A stretch of 64,000 bases of DNA, taken from Amycolatopsis dendrobii. Lineage in GTDB: Bacteria > Actinomycetota > Actinomycetes > Mycobacteriales > Pseudonocardiaceae. Within the stretch, counting starts at the first letter, position 1. Each line of letters opens with the position of its first letter. The notes beneath the pieces were generated by a model, which was not told the DNA's origin, searched no databases, and worked only from the letters and a program-made list of their open reading frames with translations. The position numbers were made by a program, and so were the translations under genes. Below, piece by piece: positions 9,144 to 17,072 of the stretch. The stretch spans positions 361,114-425,113 of the forward strand of contig NZ_JACGZW010000011.1 in NCBI RefSeq assembly GCF_014145675.1, read 5' to 3'.

Positions 9144-10586
9144 CTATGCGGTCGCGCGAACCAACCGGAGCGCGGCGGGGATGGCGTCGACCAGACCGGA
9201 CGCCGACGTCGGCACGTCCTCAGCGGCGAGCGCGCCAGCCAGCGAATGGACCTGCGCAGCAGCGGCGGCGGCCAGCCACGGATCGAGTCCGGCGGCCAGC
9301 AATGACCCGACCAGGCCGGTCAGCACGTCGCCGGAGCCGGCGGTGGCCAGCCAAGACCCGCGCGGAGTGTTCACCGCGACGCGGCCGTCTGGAGCGGCGA
9401 CGACCGTGCAGTGGCCTTTCAGCAGCACAACCGCGTCGTACTTCTTCGCCGCTTCCCGCGCCGCTGCGACGCGATCCGAGCCCGGACGGCGGCCCATCAG
9501 GCGTTCGTATTCGCCAGCGTGCGGGGTGAGCACGAGCGGAGTGTCCGGATCGCGGGCGTCGAGGACTTCGGGGGTGTTCGCGATGATCGTGGTGGCGTCG
9601 GCGTCCGCGCACACCGGGACGCCCTGGCCGAGGATGTGCCGCAGGATCTCGCGGCCTTCCCCGCCAGTGCCGATGCCAGGACCGACCACCCATGCCTGCA
9701 CCCGGCCCGCGTCGGTGACCGAGCCAGTCGCGACGATCTCCGGCCAGCGCGAGCGCACGACGTCCGCGGCGTGTCCGGCGTAGCGGACCATGCCCGCCGT
9801 CGCGCGGACCGCGGAACCGGACGCGAGCACCGCCGCGCCGGGGTACGTCGCCGATCCGGCCGCGATGCCGACTACGCCCTGGCTGTACTTGTCGTCCTCC
9901 GGGCCGGGGATCGGCCACACCTCGGCGACATCGGCCAGGTCAAGGCGGTGCAGATCCGGCTCGTCCAGCCAGGGTCGCAGGCCGATGTCCACCAGCACGA
10001 CCTCGCCGCATTCCTCCGGAGCCAGCACGTGCACGGGCTTGAGCGCCCCGAAGGTGACCGTGCGCGCGGCGGTGACGTGCGGACCGTCGACCGCGCCGGT
10101 GTCCGGGTCGACGCCGCTTGGCAGATCCACCGCCACCACGGGCGCTTCGATCCGCGCGACCAGCTCGGCCGCCTCCGGACGCAACGGGCCGCGAGCCGAA
10201 ATGCCGACGATGCCGTCCACGACGACGTCCGCTCGTTCGATCCACTGTGGACTGTCCGCAGTGGACACCACGCGACCGCCAGATCGCCGCAGTGCGGCCA
10301 ATCCGGCCGGATGCGCCTTCTCCGGCTTCAGCAATACCGCGGCCACCGCGACACCGCGCCGACGCAGGAAAGCCCCAGCCCACAACGCATCGCCGCCGTT
10401 GTTGCCCGAACCGACCAGCAGCACTACCCGACGGCCGGAGACGCCGCCGGTGTACTCGGCCAGCAGCCCAGCCACCTCGGCGGCGAGGCCGAAGGAGGCC
10501 CGGCGCATCAGCTCGCCGTCCGGGGTGCGCGCGAGCAGCAGGTCCTCCGCCGCGCGAATCCGTTCTGTAGTCCAGATTCCTTGCAC
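9144..10586 (-). CDS. nnrE: Bifunctional NAD(P)HX epimerase / ADP-dependent NAD(P)HX dehydratase
   Basis: 480 aa, a fused two-domain repair enzyme for hydrated NADH and NADPH. The N-terminal YjeF_N epimerase (about 1-215) has VGSGNNGGDALWAG and the catalytic-region VAVDLPSGVDPDTG. The C-terminal ribokinase-like dehydratase (about 225-480) has VVGPGIGTGG, LTPHAGEYERL and NTPRGS...TAGSGDVLTG. It lies 17 bp downstream of glmS. Both domains look intact. nnrD is also used for the second domain; the symbol here covers the fusion. Confidence 0.95.
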   Translation of the reverse strand: MQGIWTTERIRAAEDLLLARTPDGELMRRASFGLAAEVAGLLAEYTGGVSGRRVVLLVGSGNNGGDALWAGAFLRRRGVAVAAVLLKPEKAHPAGLAALRRSGGRVVSTADSPQWIERADVVVDGIVGISARGPLRPEAAELVARIEAPVVAVDLPSGVDPDTGAVDGPHVTAARTVTFGALKPVHVLAPEECGEVVLVDIGLRPWLDEPDLHRLDLADVAEVWPIPGPEDDKYSQGVVGIAAGSATYPGAAVLASGSAVRATAGMVRYAGHAADVVRSRWPEIVATGSVTDAGRVQAWVVGPGIGTGGEGREILRHILGQGVPVCADADATTIIANTPEVLDARDPDTPLVLTPHAGEYERLMGRRPGSDRVAAAREAAKKYDAVVLLKGHCTVVAAPDGRVAVNTPRGSWLATAGSGDVLTGLVGSLLAAGLDPWLAAAAAAQVHSLAGALAAEDVPTSASGLVDAIPAALRLVRATA

Positions 10587-10603
10587 GGCGGCGGCCTCCG
10601 GTC

Positions 10604-12466
10604 TTACTCGACGGTGACGGACTTCGCCAGGTTACGCGGCTTGTCGATGTCGTACCCGCGCGAACTCGCGATCTCCGCGGCCAGCACCTGCAGCGGCACG
10701 GTGGAAACCAGCGGCTGCAGCAGCGTCGGGACCGCGGGCACCTCGATGAGCTCGTCGGCGAACGGGCGCACGGTCTCGTCGCCCTCCTCGGCGATCACGA
10801 TCGTGCGCGCGCCCCGGGCCTGGATCTCGCTGATGTTCGACACCAGCTTCGAGTGCAGCACCGCGCGGCCCTTCGGCGACGGCATCACGACGACGACCGG
10901 AAGGCCCTCTTCGATCAGCGCGATCGGACCGTGCTTCAGCTCGCCCGCCGCGAAACCCTCCGCGTGCATGTACGCGAGTTCCTTCAGCTTCAGCGCGCCT
11001 TCCAGCGCCACCGGGAACCCGACGTGGCGGCCGAGGAACAGCACCGCGCGCGAGTCGGAGATCCGCCGCGCGATCTCGCGCGTCTGCTCCACAGTGGACA
11101 GCACCTTCTGCACCGCGGCAGGCATGGCTTCCAGCTCGGCGAACTCGCGGGCGACCTCGTCCGGGTACTTGGTGCCGCGCGCCTGCGCCAGCGCGAGGCC
11201 GACGAGGTAGTTCGCGGCGATCTGCGCGAGGAACGCCTTGGTCGACGCGACGCCGATCTCGGGCCCGGCGTGCGTATACAGCACGGCGTCGGACTCGCGC
11301 GGGATCTGCGCGCCGTTGGTGTTGCAGACCGCCAGGACGCGGGCCTTCTGCTCGCGCGCGTGCCGCACGGCTTCGAGGGTGTCCGCGGTCTCGCCGGACT
11401 GCGAGACGGCGACGACGAGGGTGTCGCGGTCGAGAACCGGGTCGCGGTAGCGGAACTCCGACGCCAGCTCCACCTCGACCGGCAGCCGGCACCAGTGCTC
11501 GATGGCGTACTTGGCGACCAGACCGGAGTGGTAGGCCGAACCGCAGGCGACGACGAACACCTTGTCGACGTCGCGCAGGTCCTGGTCGGAAATACGCTGC
11601 TCGTCGAGGATGATCCGGCCGGCCTCGAAGTGCCCGCGCAGCGTGTTCGCCAGCGCCTCCGGCTGCTCCTCGATCTCCTTGAGCATGAAGTACTCGTGGC
11701 CGCCCTTCTCGGCGGCCGACAGGTCCCAGTCGACGGTGAACGGCTTGGCCTGCGCCGCGTCGCCGTGGAAGTCGGTGACCTGGTAGCCGTCGCGGGTGAT
11801 GACGACCAGCTGGTCCTGGCCCAGTTCGACGGCCTCGCGGGTGTGCTCGATGAACGCGGCGACGTCGGAAGCGACGAAGTGCTCGCCCTCGCCGACCCCG
11901 ACCACCAGCGGCGACGACCGGCGCGCGGCGACGATCGTGTCCGGCTCGTCCGCGTGCGTCACGACGAGCGTGAACGCGCCCTCCAGCCGGCGGCAGACCG
12001 CGGCGACGCTGGCCGGCAGGTCACCCTTGGTGTCGCCCTCGGTGTAGGCGAGGGAAACCAAGTGCGCGGCGGTTTCGGTGTCGGTGTCGCTGGCCATCTC
12101 GATGCCCGCGGCCTCGAGCTCGGCGCGCAACGCGGCGAAGTTTTCGATGATGCCGTTGTGCACCACCGCGACGCGGCCGGTGGTGTCCCGGTGCGGGTGG
12201 GAGTTCCGGTCGATCGGAGCCCCGTGCGTGGCCCAGCGGGTGTGGCCCATGCCCGCGGTGCCCGTGAACGCGTCGCGGCCGACCTCGTCGAGCCGGGCCT
12301 CCAGGTTGGCCAGCCGGCCGGCTTTGCGCTCGACAGTCAGCGCACCGGCGCCGTCCAGCACCGCCACGCCAGCCGAGTCGTAGCCCCGGTATTCCATGCG
12401 GCGGAGCCCACCGAGCACGACGTCCAGAGCCGGGCGGTGTCCGACGTATCCCACGATTCCACACAC
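10604..12466 (-). CDS. glmS: Glutamine-fructose-6-phosphate aminotransferase (isomerizing)
   Basis: 620 aa. It makes glucosamine 6-phosphate for cell-wall precursors. The GTG at 12466 places Cys directly after the initiator (CGIVGYVG), which is needed because that cysteine is the glutaminase nucleophile after Met removal. The class II glutaminase domain is followed by two SIS domains (VACGSAYHSG, VSQSGETADT) and the conserved C-terminal KPRNLAKSVTVE. No Shine-Dalgarno sequence precedes the start, but a TACGCT box does. With glmM at 17-18 kb it supplies UDP-GlcNAc synthesis. Confidence 0.97.
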   Translation of the reverse strand: MCGIVGYVGHRPALDVVLGGLRRMEYRGYDSAGVAVLDGAGALTVERKAGRLANLEARLDEVGRDAFTGTAGMGHTRWATHGAPIDRNSHPHRDTTGRVAVVHNGIIENFAALRAELEAAGIEMASDTDTETAAHLVSLAYTEGDTKGDLPASVAAVCRRLEGAFTLVVTHADEPDTIVAARRSSPLVVGVGEGEHFVASDVAAFIEHTREAVELGQDQLVVITRDGYQVTDFHGDAAQAKPFTVDWDLSAAEKGGHEYFMLKEIEEQPEALANTLRGHFEAGRIILDEQRISDQDLRDVDKVFVVACGSAYHSGLVAKYAIEHWCRLPVEVELASEFRYRDPVLDRDTLVVAVSQSGETADTLEAVRHAREQKARVLAVCNTNGAQIPRESDAVLYTHAGPEIGVASTKAFLAQIAANYLVGLALAQARGTKYPDEVAREFAELEAMPAAVQKVLSTVEQTREIARRISDSRAVLFLGRHVGFPVALEGALKLKELAYMHAEGFAAGELKHGPIALIEEGLPVVVVMPSPKGRAVLHSKLVSNISEIQARGARTIVIAEEGDETVRPFADELIEVPAVPTLLQPLVSTVPLQVLAAEIASSRGYDIDKPRNLAKSVTVE

Positions 12467-12473
12467 GCGAACT

Positions 12474-12479
12474 AGCGTA
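12474..12479 (-). promoter_or_regulatory. Candidate -10 box (TACGCT) for leaderless glmS
   Basis: TACGCT (TANNNT) is separated from the glmS GTG by exactly 7 nt, which puts the transcription start at the start codon. There is no room for a 5' leader or a glmS-type ribozyme. Confidence 0.45.
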
Positions 12480-12647
12480 ACGAGACAAGTCCAGTCCCCT
12501 ACTCCGGTCCCTAGAGCGGGGTTTTCAGTGCCGCTGAGCTGGGCGAGCGACCTTCCGGACAACGCTTGACCGGGTGCCGGCGCAGTCCGGCGGCGGACCC
12601 CTAAACCGATCGGGGTGGCGCACCGGGCCGGGGCGGGGCACGGGCAG

Positions 12648-12653
12648 TAAGGT
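12648..12653 (+). promoter_or_regulatory. Candidate -10 box (TAAGGT) for a leaderless hydrolase transcript
   Basis: TAAGGT lies 7 nt before the ATG at 12661, the same spacing as the TACGCT box of divergent glmS. No convincing Shine-Dalgarno sequence is present. Confidence 0.45.
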
Positions 12654-12660
12654 CACGCGC

Positions 12661-13497
12661 ATGGCCAGCAAGCCCAAGCAGCTGCTCGCGGAGCTGTCCC
12701 ACCCGGGTCCGCACGAGGTCGTGCGCGGCAACCTCGCCCTGGTCGGACTGCCCGGCGTCGTGTTCACCCCGCGCCAAGGCCTTGGCCTGCCCGCCATCGC
12801 GTTCGGGCACGGCTGGATGCAGCCCGCCACCCGCTACCGGCAACTGCTGCACCACCTCGCGAGCTGGGGCGTGGTCGCCGCGGCCCCCGCGACCCAGCTC
12901 GGCCCGCTCCCGTCGCACCGCCTGCTGGCCGGCGACCTGCTGACGACGCTCGACATCATCACCACAGTCCGCCTCGGCCCGGACGGCATCAGCGTCGACC
13001 CGGAGAAGCTGGGACTGGCCGGCCACTCCACCGGCGGCGGCTCGGCAGTGCTGGCAGCCGCCCAGTCCGCCGGAGCAGGCGACGACGCCCGCCCGAAGGC
13101 CCGGGCAGTGGCGACAGTGGCCGCGGCACAGACCTTCCCGCCCGCGACGGAAGCCGCGAAGGTCATCAGCGCCCCCGGCCTGCACCTGGCCGTGGACGGC
13201 GACCTGGTCGCTCCGGCGGTCGGCCACGCAGACGCGATCGCGCAGGCGTGGGCCGGTCCGGTGCAGCTGCGGACGCTGGCGAAGTCGTCCCACCTGGCGG
13301 TCACCGAGGGTCGGCACTGGAGCCAACTGCTGTTGCAGGGCAAGCCGCAGCGGGCGACTCAACAGTTGACGAAGGCGCTGTTCACTGCGTTCTTTCTCAC
13401 GCATTTGACGGGTACGGACAAGTACCTGCCGCTGCTGGACGCCGATGTGAAGCGCGCGCCGATCGAGGTTCCGGAGGACGAGGAACCGGCTGCCTGA
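12661..13497 (+). CDS. Alpha/beta hydrolase (dienelactone/PET-hydrolase-like)
   Basis: 278 aa with no signal peptide from ATG 12661. FGHGW forms the oxyanion region, GHSTGGG (about residues 121-127) carries the nucleophile serine, DLVAP the acid, and KSSHLAVT the histidine. The pattern resembles the chlorophyllase/PET-hydrolase-like branch, but the lack of an export signal argues for a cytoplasmic substrate. Its TGA abuts the stop of the convergent next gene within a single TGATCA, leaving no spacer. The substrate is unknown. Confidence 0.85.
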   Translation: MASKPKQLLAELSHPGPHEVVRGNLALVGLPGVVFTPRQGLGLPAIAFGHGWMQPATRYRQLLHHLASWGVVAAAPATQLGPLPSHRLLAGDLLTTLDIITTVRLGPDGISVDPEKLGLAGHSTGGGSAVLAAAQSAGAGDDARPKARAVATVAAAQTFPPATEAAKVISAPGLHLAVDGDLVAPAVGHADAIAQAWAGPVQLRTLAKSSHLAVTEGRHWSQLLLQGKPQRATQQLTKALFTAFFLTHLTGTDKYLPLLDADVKRAPIEVPEDEEPAA

Positions 13498-13947
13498 TCA
13501 GGTAGCCAGCCAGTCAGTGTTCGTGAAGTCGTCCTCGTCGTGGTGCACGCCACGACGGTGCCGTCCCGACGGAGGCGCAGGCGGTGCCGGAGCGGGCGTC
13601 GGCGGAGGCGTGCTCGGTCGCTGCGGAGCAGGCTCGGACGGCCCGTAATCAGCGCGACGTTCCTTCTCCGCTTCGTCGTCCTCGAAACCGAAGCTGACCT
13701 CGCCCTTGGACTTGTCGCCGACGGTCGACTCCATCACCCAGCCGCCGGCTTTCGCCGCACGGCGGGCGTTCTCCTGCACGCGGACGATCACCTGGCCGAC
13801 CGTGCGCAGCTGCTTGTCGCTGGCCTCTTTGCTTTCCTTGAGGTCCTTCCGGACCCGGCTGCCGATCAACGCGAGCCGTTCCTCCGCCTCGCGTTCGATC
13901 TGGGCCATCTTGTGGCGGAATCCCGCTCCCAGGTCTTCGCTGCTCAC
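13498..13947 (-). CDS. Hypothetical protein with coiled coil and Pro-rich tail (T7SS cassette)
   Basis: 149 aa. Residues 1-70 are a charged amphipathic helix (QIEREAEERLALIGSRV, KESKEASDKQL) that probably forms a coiled coil. Residues 100-130 are Pro-rich, and the C-terminus is His/Asp-rich (HHDEDDFTNTDW). I recognise no family. It starts 16 bp after the 888-aa WXG-like gene and is last in the three-gene unit 16944-13498, so a role as chaperone or accessory of that product is plausible but unproven. Confidence 0.75.
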   Translation of the reverse strand: MSSEDLGAGFRHKMAQIEREAEERLALIGSRVRKDLKESKEASDKQLRTVGQVIVRVQENARRAAKAGGWVMESTVGDKSKGEVSFGFEDDEAEKERRADYGPSEPAPQRPSTPPPTPAPAPPAPPSGRHRRGVHHDEDDFTNTDWLAT

Positions 13948-13963
13948 CGCGTCCTCCCCCGTC

Positions 13964-16630
13964 CTAACGGCCAGGCTGATCGTCGTCGAGCAGCGAACCG
14001 CTGATCCGGTTCGAGTTGGACTGCGAGCCGAAAAGACCGCCGTCGACCCGGTACGCGCTCGACGAACGTTCCTGCTCCTGTCCGCCGCCCGGCGCGTTGC
14101 CGAGCCCGCCCATCATGCCGCCGCCCATCATGGCCGGGGTGCCGGAACCGCTCGCCTCGTGGTGCACCGGCGCGGTGCCGAGCTGCGAGGTGTCGGTCGG
14201 CGGGGCGTCGCCTGCTGAAGCGGCCATCGGATCGCCGGTGTCGCCGAGACCGTCGTGCGGAACCGTGCCGATCCCGGGATCTGACGAGAACGGGTCGAGC
14301 ACCGATTGGGCAGTGGTCGACTCGTCCGGTCCCGACGCCGCCGCGGCGGGTTCGCTCGCCGGCTCGTGAGTCACGGGCAGCTCGTGCGAGGGCGGCTGGC
14401 CAGGGACGATCCGGTGTTCCTGCGCGCCTGGCTGGTCAGGAACAGCCTGATGGCTCTGCGCAGCGGACTGCTCGGGAACGACCTGGTGGCCCTGCGCGAC
14501 GACCTGGTCCGGAACGGCCTGGTGAGCGGCAGCGGCAACCGGCTGGCCCGCTGCGGTCGCTGCGTCCGGCACCGGCGTTCCGGGAGGCGTCGGCCCGCCC
14601 GGCGTGGCCTGCCCGCCGACCGCGGCTCCACCGCCGGCGCTGTGACCGCTGGGGTTCAGCGCACCGTCGTCACCGAGGGTGTACTTCGTCGGATGGCCCG
14701 AGCCGTCGTCGATCGTCACGACCGTCGGACCGTCGGCCCCGGACGGCCGCTCGGCCACGATCGACAGCTTGCCGTCCTGGATGTGGATCTTGCCGTCCGG
14801 ACCTGGTTGGTACTTCTGCCCGGCGCCCTGCGCGCCGTCCTGGTTCTTCGCAGCGTCCTGGCCAGGGGTTCCGTCGTGGCCCTGTCCGGTCCCTTGCGCA
14901 CCGTCGTGGCCTTGCGCACCGTCGTGGCCTTGCGGTCCGAAGCCGCTCGCCGGGTCCGGATGCTGCTGCCCGGCCACGGGAGTCCCCGGCGGCTGCGTCG
15001 CATCCGGCTTCGCCGGGTCGCCGAAGTCGAGGTCATAGGTCTTCTGCTTGCCCGTGCCGTCGTCGACGCTGATCCCCATGTGCCCGTCCTTGCCGGGTTC
15101 GGACATGGAGATCTTGTGGCCGTCGTGCTCGACGGTCATCGTCTCGGGCTCTTCGGGCTTGAGCGCCGCGCCCGTCTTCGGGTCGATCGGATACGGCTGG
15201 CCCGTCTTCGGATCGACCTCGAGCGGCTGGTGAGTGACCGGGTTCAGTCCCTCGGCCGACTGCGGCTGAGTCTGCGGCGTCTCCGGCATCTTGGGCGTCT
15301 GCGCGGCGGCCGGGGTCGGTCCGGAACCGCCAGTGCTCGGCATTCCCGAGTCCTTGCCGCCGCCGGAGGACGACGGCGTGGTCTGCTGGCCGCCCCCGTC
15401 CGACTGCTTCCCGCCGCCCTCGTCAGCGGGCTTCGACGACGTGGTGAAGAGGTCCTCGCGGGCCTTGCCCAGCGAAGCGCCCAGCTCGTTCCACACCTGG
15501 TCGACGCTCGTGCGCGTGTGCTCGCAGACCTGTTGCCAGTTCGTGACGTGCTTGTCCATGAACCCGCAGAACCCGGCGAGCCACTTCTTGGCCCACTCCT
15601 GCCCGGCGTCCTTGGTGTCGTCACCGAGGTCGCAATTGTCGCTGTTGACGGTGTTCTTCAGGTCCTCCGGCATGAACCGAACGAAATGCTTGAAGTCGTC
15701 GTCGCTCGCGTTGCGCCCCATTTCGGCGACTCGGATCAACCGGTCGATGTCGCCGGGCGAGAAGTCGCCCTTGTTGGGGTACTCGGTGATGTAGTAGTCC
15801 TGCAGCCACTGGCATTTCGCCCGGATCAGCTTCGCGATCGAGGCGATGCTGCGGTCGATCAGGCCCGCCCCGTCCTTCAGGGTCTGCTCAACGGCCTTGG
15901 TGCCGTCGGTGATCCCTTTCCAGGACTGCTGAGCCGAATCCCGCGCGTTGCCCGACCAGTTGGCGAACACGGTCGCCATCCGGTTGTCCTGGTCCGCCGC
16001 GGCGTCCACAATGGACGCGTTGACGTCCGTCAGTTCCTTGGCAGCCGCCTTGAACTTGTCGAACGGGATGTCCCGCTGCTCGTCGAACGGGTCTCCGACA
16101 TGCGGCTGGAACGGGTGCTCGGGAAGGTTCTGCGCGACAAGGCCGCGGGCACGATTGTAGAGCGGCAGCAGGTTCCGGAACGGCTGCAAACCCGAGACAC
16201 CGAGGTCGAGGATCTCGTTCGAGTTCGCGACGCCCGGGTCGGTGTCAGTGTTCTTGGCACCCTGGTCTTTCAGCTTTTGCTTGTCGCCGTCGACTGCCTG
16301 CTGCTGTTTGTCCTGCGCCGCCTTCGCGCCTTTGTCGGCTTGCTCTTTCGCCTTGCCGTACCAATCGCGGACGTCGCCACCGCTCGACCACTCCCAGTCC
16401 ATGTCCCCTTCGGAGATGGACAGCTTGTCCTTGTAGTAGTCGCGCCAGTGGTTGCGGTCTTCGTCGCTCTGGAAGCCGTAGCTCTGCGCTTCGCCGTCGT
16501 CGTCTTCGTCCTCGACGTAGTCGAAATAGCGAAGCGCCAGACCCCGTTTGGTGTTGCTGTCGACACTGGGGTCGTTCATCAACTGCTGGAACTCTTGGAA
16601 AGTCGGGATATCCCCGTTGCGCTCGGCCAT
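13964..16630 (-). CDS. Large WXG-type protein, candidate T7SS substrate or structural protein
   Basis: 888 aa with no signal peptide. Residues 1-110 are acidic and polar. A helical WXG100/PPE-like region has WSGNARDSAQQSW near residue 220, and helical Cys-containing segments run to about 410. The rest is low-complexity: HDGAQ repeats, four 12-residue HQ[AV]VP[DE]Q repeats, then a Met/Gly-rich stretch (MMGGGMMGGLG) and an acidic SLLDDD tail. Its ATGA overlap with the upstream YxxxE-bearing 104-aa gene suggests a co-secreted pair. No toxin fold is recognisable. A similar Met/Gly tail occurs in the 32602-33627 product. Confidence 0.8.
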   Translation of the reverse strand: MAERNGDIPTFQEFQQLMNDPSVDSNTKRGLALRYFDYVEDEDDDGEAQSYGFQSDEDRNHWRDYYKDKLSISEGDMDWEWSSGGDVRDWYGKAKEQADKGAKAAQDKQQQAVDGDKQKLKDQGAKNTDTDPGVANSNEILDLGVSGLQPFRNLLPLYNRARGLVAQNLPEHPFQPHVGDPFDEQRDIPFDKFKAAAKELTDVNASIVDAAADQDNRMATVFANWSGNARDSAQQSWKGITDGTKAVEQTLKDGAGLIDRSIASIAKLIRAKCQWLQDYYITEYPNKGDFSPGDIDRLIRVAEMGRNASDDDFKHFVRFMPEDLKNTVNSDNCDLGDDTKDAGQEWAKKWLAGFCGFMDKHVTNWQQVCEHTRTSVDQVWNELGASLGKAREDLFTTSSKPADEGGGKQSDGGGQQTTPSSSGGGKDSGMPSTGGSGPTPAAAQTPKMPETPQTQPQSAEGLNPVTHQPLEVDPKTGQPYPIDPKTGAALKPEEPETMTVEHDGHKISMSEPGKDGHMGISVDDGTGKQKTYDLDFGDPAKPDATQPPGTPVAGQQHPDPASGFGPQGHDGAQGHDGAQGTGQGHDGTPGQDAAKNQDGAQGAGQKYQPGPDGKIHIQDGKLSIVAERPSGADGPTVVTIDDGSGHPTKYTLGDDGALNPSGHSAGGGAAVGGQATPGGPTPPGTPVPDAATAAGQPVAAAAHQAVPDQVVAQGHQVVPEQSAAQSHQAVPDQPGAQEHRIVPGQPPSHELPVTHEPASEPAAAASGPDESTTAQSVLDPFSSDPGIGTVPHDGLGDTGDPMAASAGDAPPTDTSQLGTAPVHHEASGSGTPAMMGGGMMGGLGNAPGGGQEQERSSSAYRVDGGLFGSQSNSNRISGSLLDDDQPGR
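14382..14525 (-). repeat. Four tandem 36-bp imperfect repeats coding 12-aa units
   Basis: The units read HQAVPDQVVAQG, HQVVPEQSAAQS, HQAVPDQPGAQE and HRIVPGQPPSHE inside the 888-aa product. The first three differ mainly at four positions. Coordinates are approximate. Confidence 0.75.
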
Positions 16631-16944
16631 CAGCGCTTGCCGCTCTTCGTGATGGAGTCCGAGCTGCTCGCCTCGTTGGCGGTGTACTTCTTGCTCGCCG
16701 ACCCGAGGTTGTTCCCGAAGTCCTCAGACGCCTTCACGTAGCTGTCGACGCATTTGCCGACCGCTTCGATGCCGGTCTTGTACAGCTGGAACGAGCCGTG
16801 GTGCTTGCGCCCGAAGTCCGCCTCGGTGATCTGCAGCTGCTTCAACGCGGGCAGCGTCGTCTGCAGCCGGTCCTTCGCCGCGTCCCGGACAAATCCGCCC
16901 GCCGTTTCCAGCATCTGCGGATCGACGTTCTGTCGGTTCCCCAC
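16630..16944 (-). CDS. Small T7SS-associated (EspC/DUF2580-like) helical protein
   Basis: 104 aa from a GTG. It is mostly helical (LETAGGFVRDAAK, then a second helix from about residue 55) and ends in a polar tail. The tail has YTANE at residues 87-91, matching the YxxxD/E export signal of type VII substrates. There is no W-x-G turn, so it resembles the ESX-1 secretion-associated EspC type rather than classic WXG100. Its stop overlaps the start of the 888-aa gene (ATGA). The pair looks like a heterodimer-forming substrate couple. Confidence 0.75.
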   Translation of the reverse strand: MGNRQNVDPQMLETAGGFVRDAAKDRLQTTLPALKQLQITEADFGRKHHGSFQLYKTGIEAVGKCVDSYVKASEDFGNNLGSASKKYTANEASSSDSITKSGKR

Positions 16945-17072
16945 GCTCGCCCCTCCTCGACTGCCGAGTGCTTCCGGACGTTGGACGCACGGAAGCCGTC
17001 GACGGTGCCGGACACTCGTCTACGGAATGTACCCGGAGAGTGACGAGGGGCGCAGCGATTCGGGCAGTTCGG

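Noticed and set aside
12467..12660. glmS ribozyme or other riboswitch before glmS
   Set aside because: The -10 box lies 7 nt from the start codon, leaving no transcribed leader.
14306..16741. 811-codon plus-strand frame opposite the WXG giant
   Set aside because: Composition-driven shadow. The minus strand has coupled starts, a WSG motif and coherent repeats.
13498..16944. Polymorphic toxin with immunity gene
   Set aside because: The C-terminus of the 888-aa protein is low-complexity with no nuclease, ADP-ribosyltransferase or deaminase motif, and the 149-aa gene does not look like an immunity protein.
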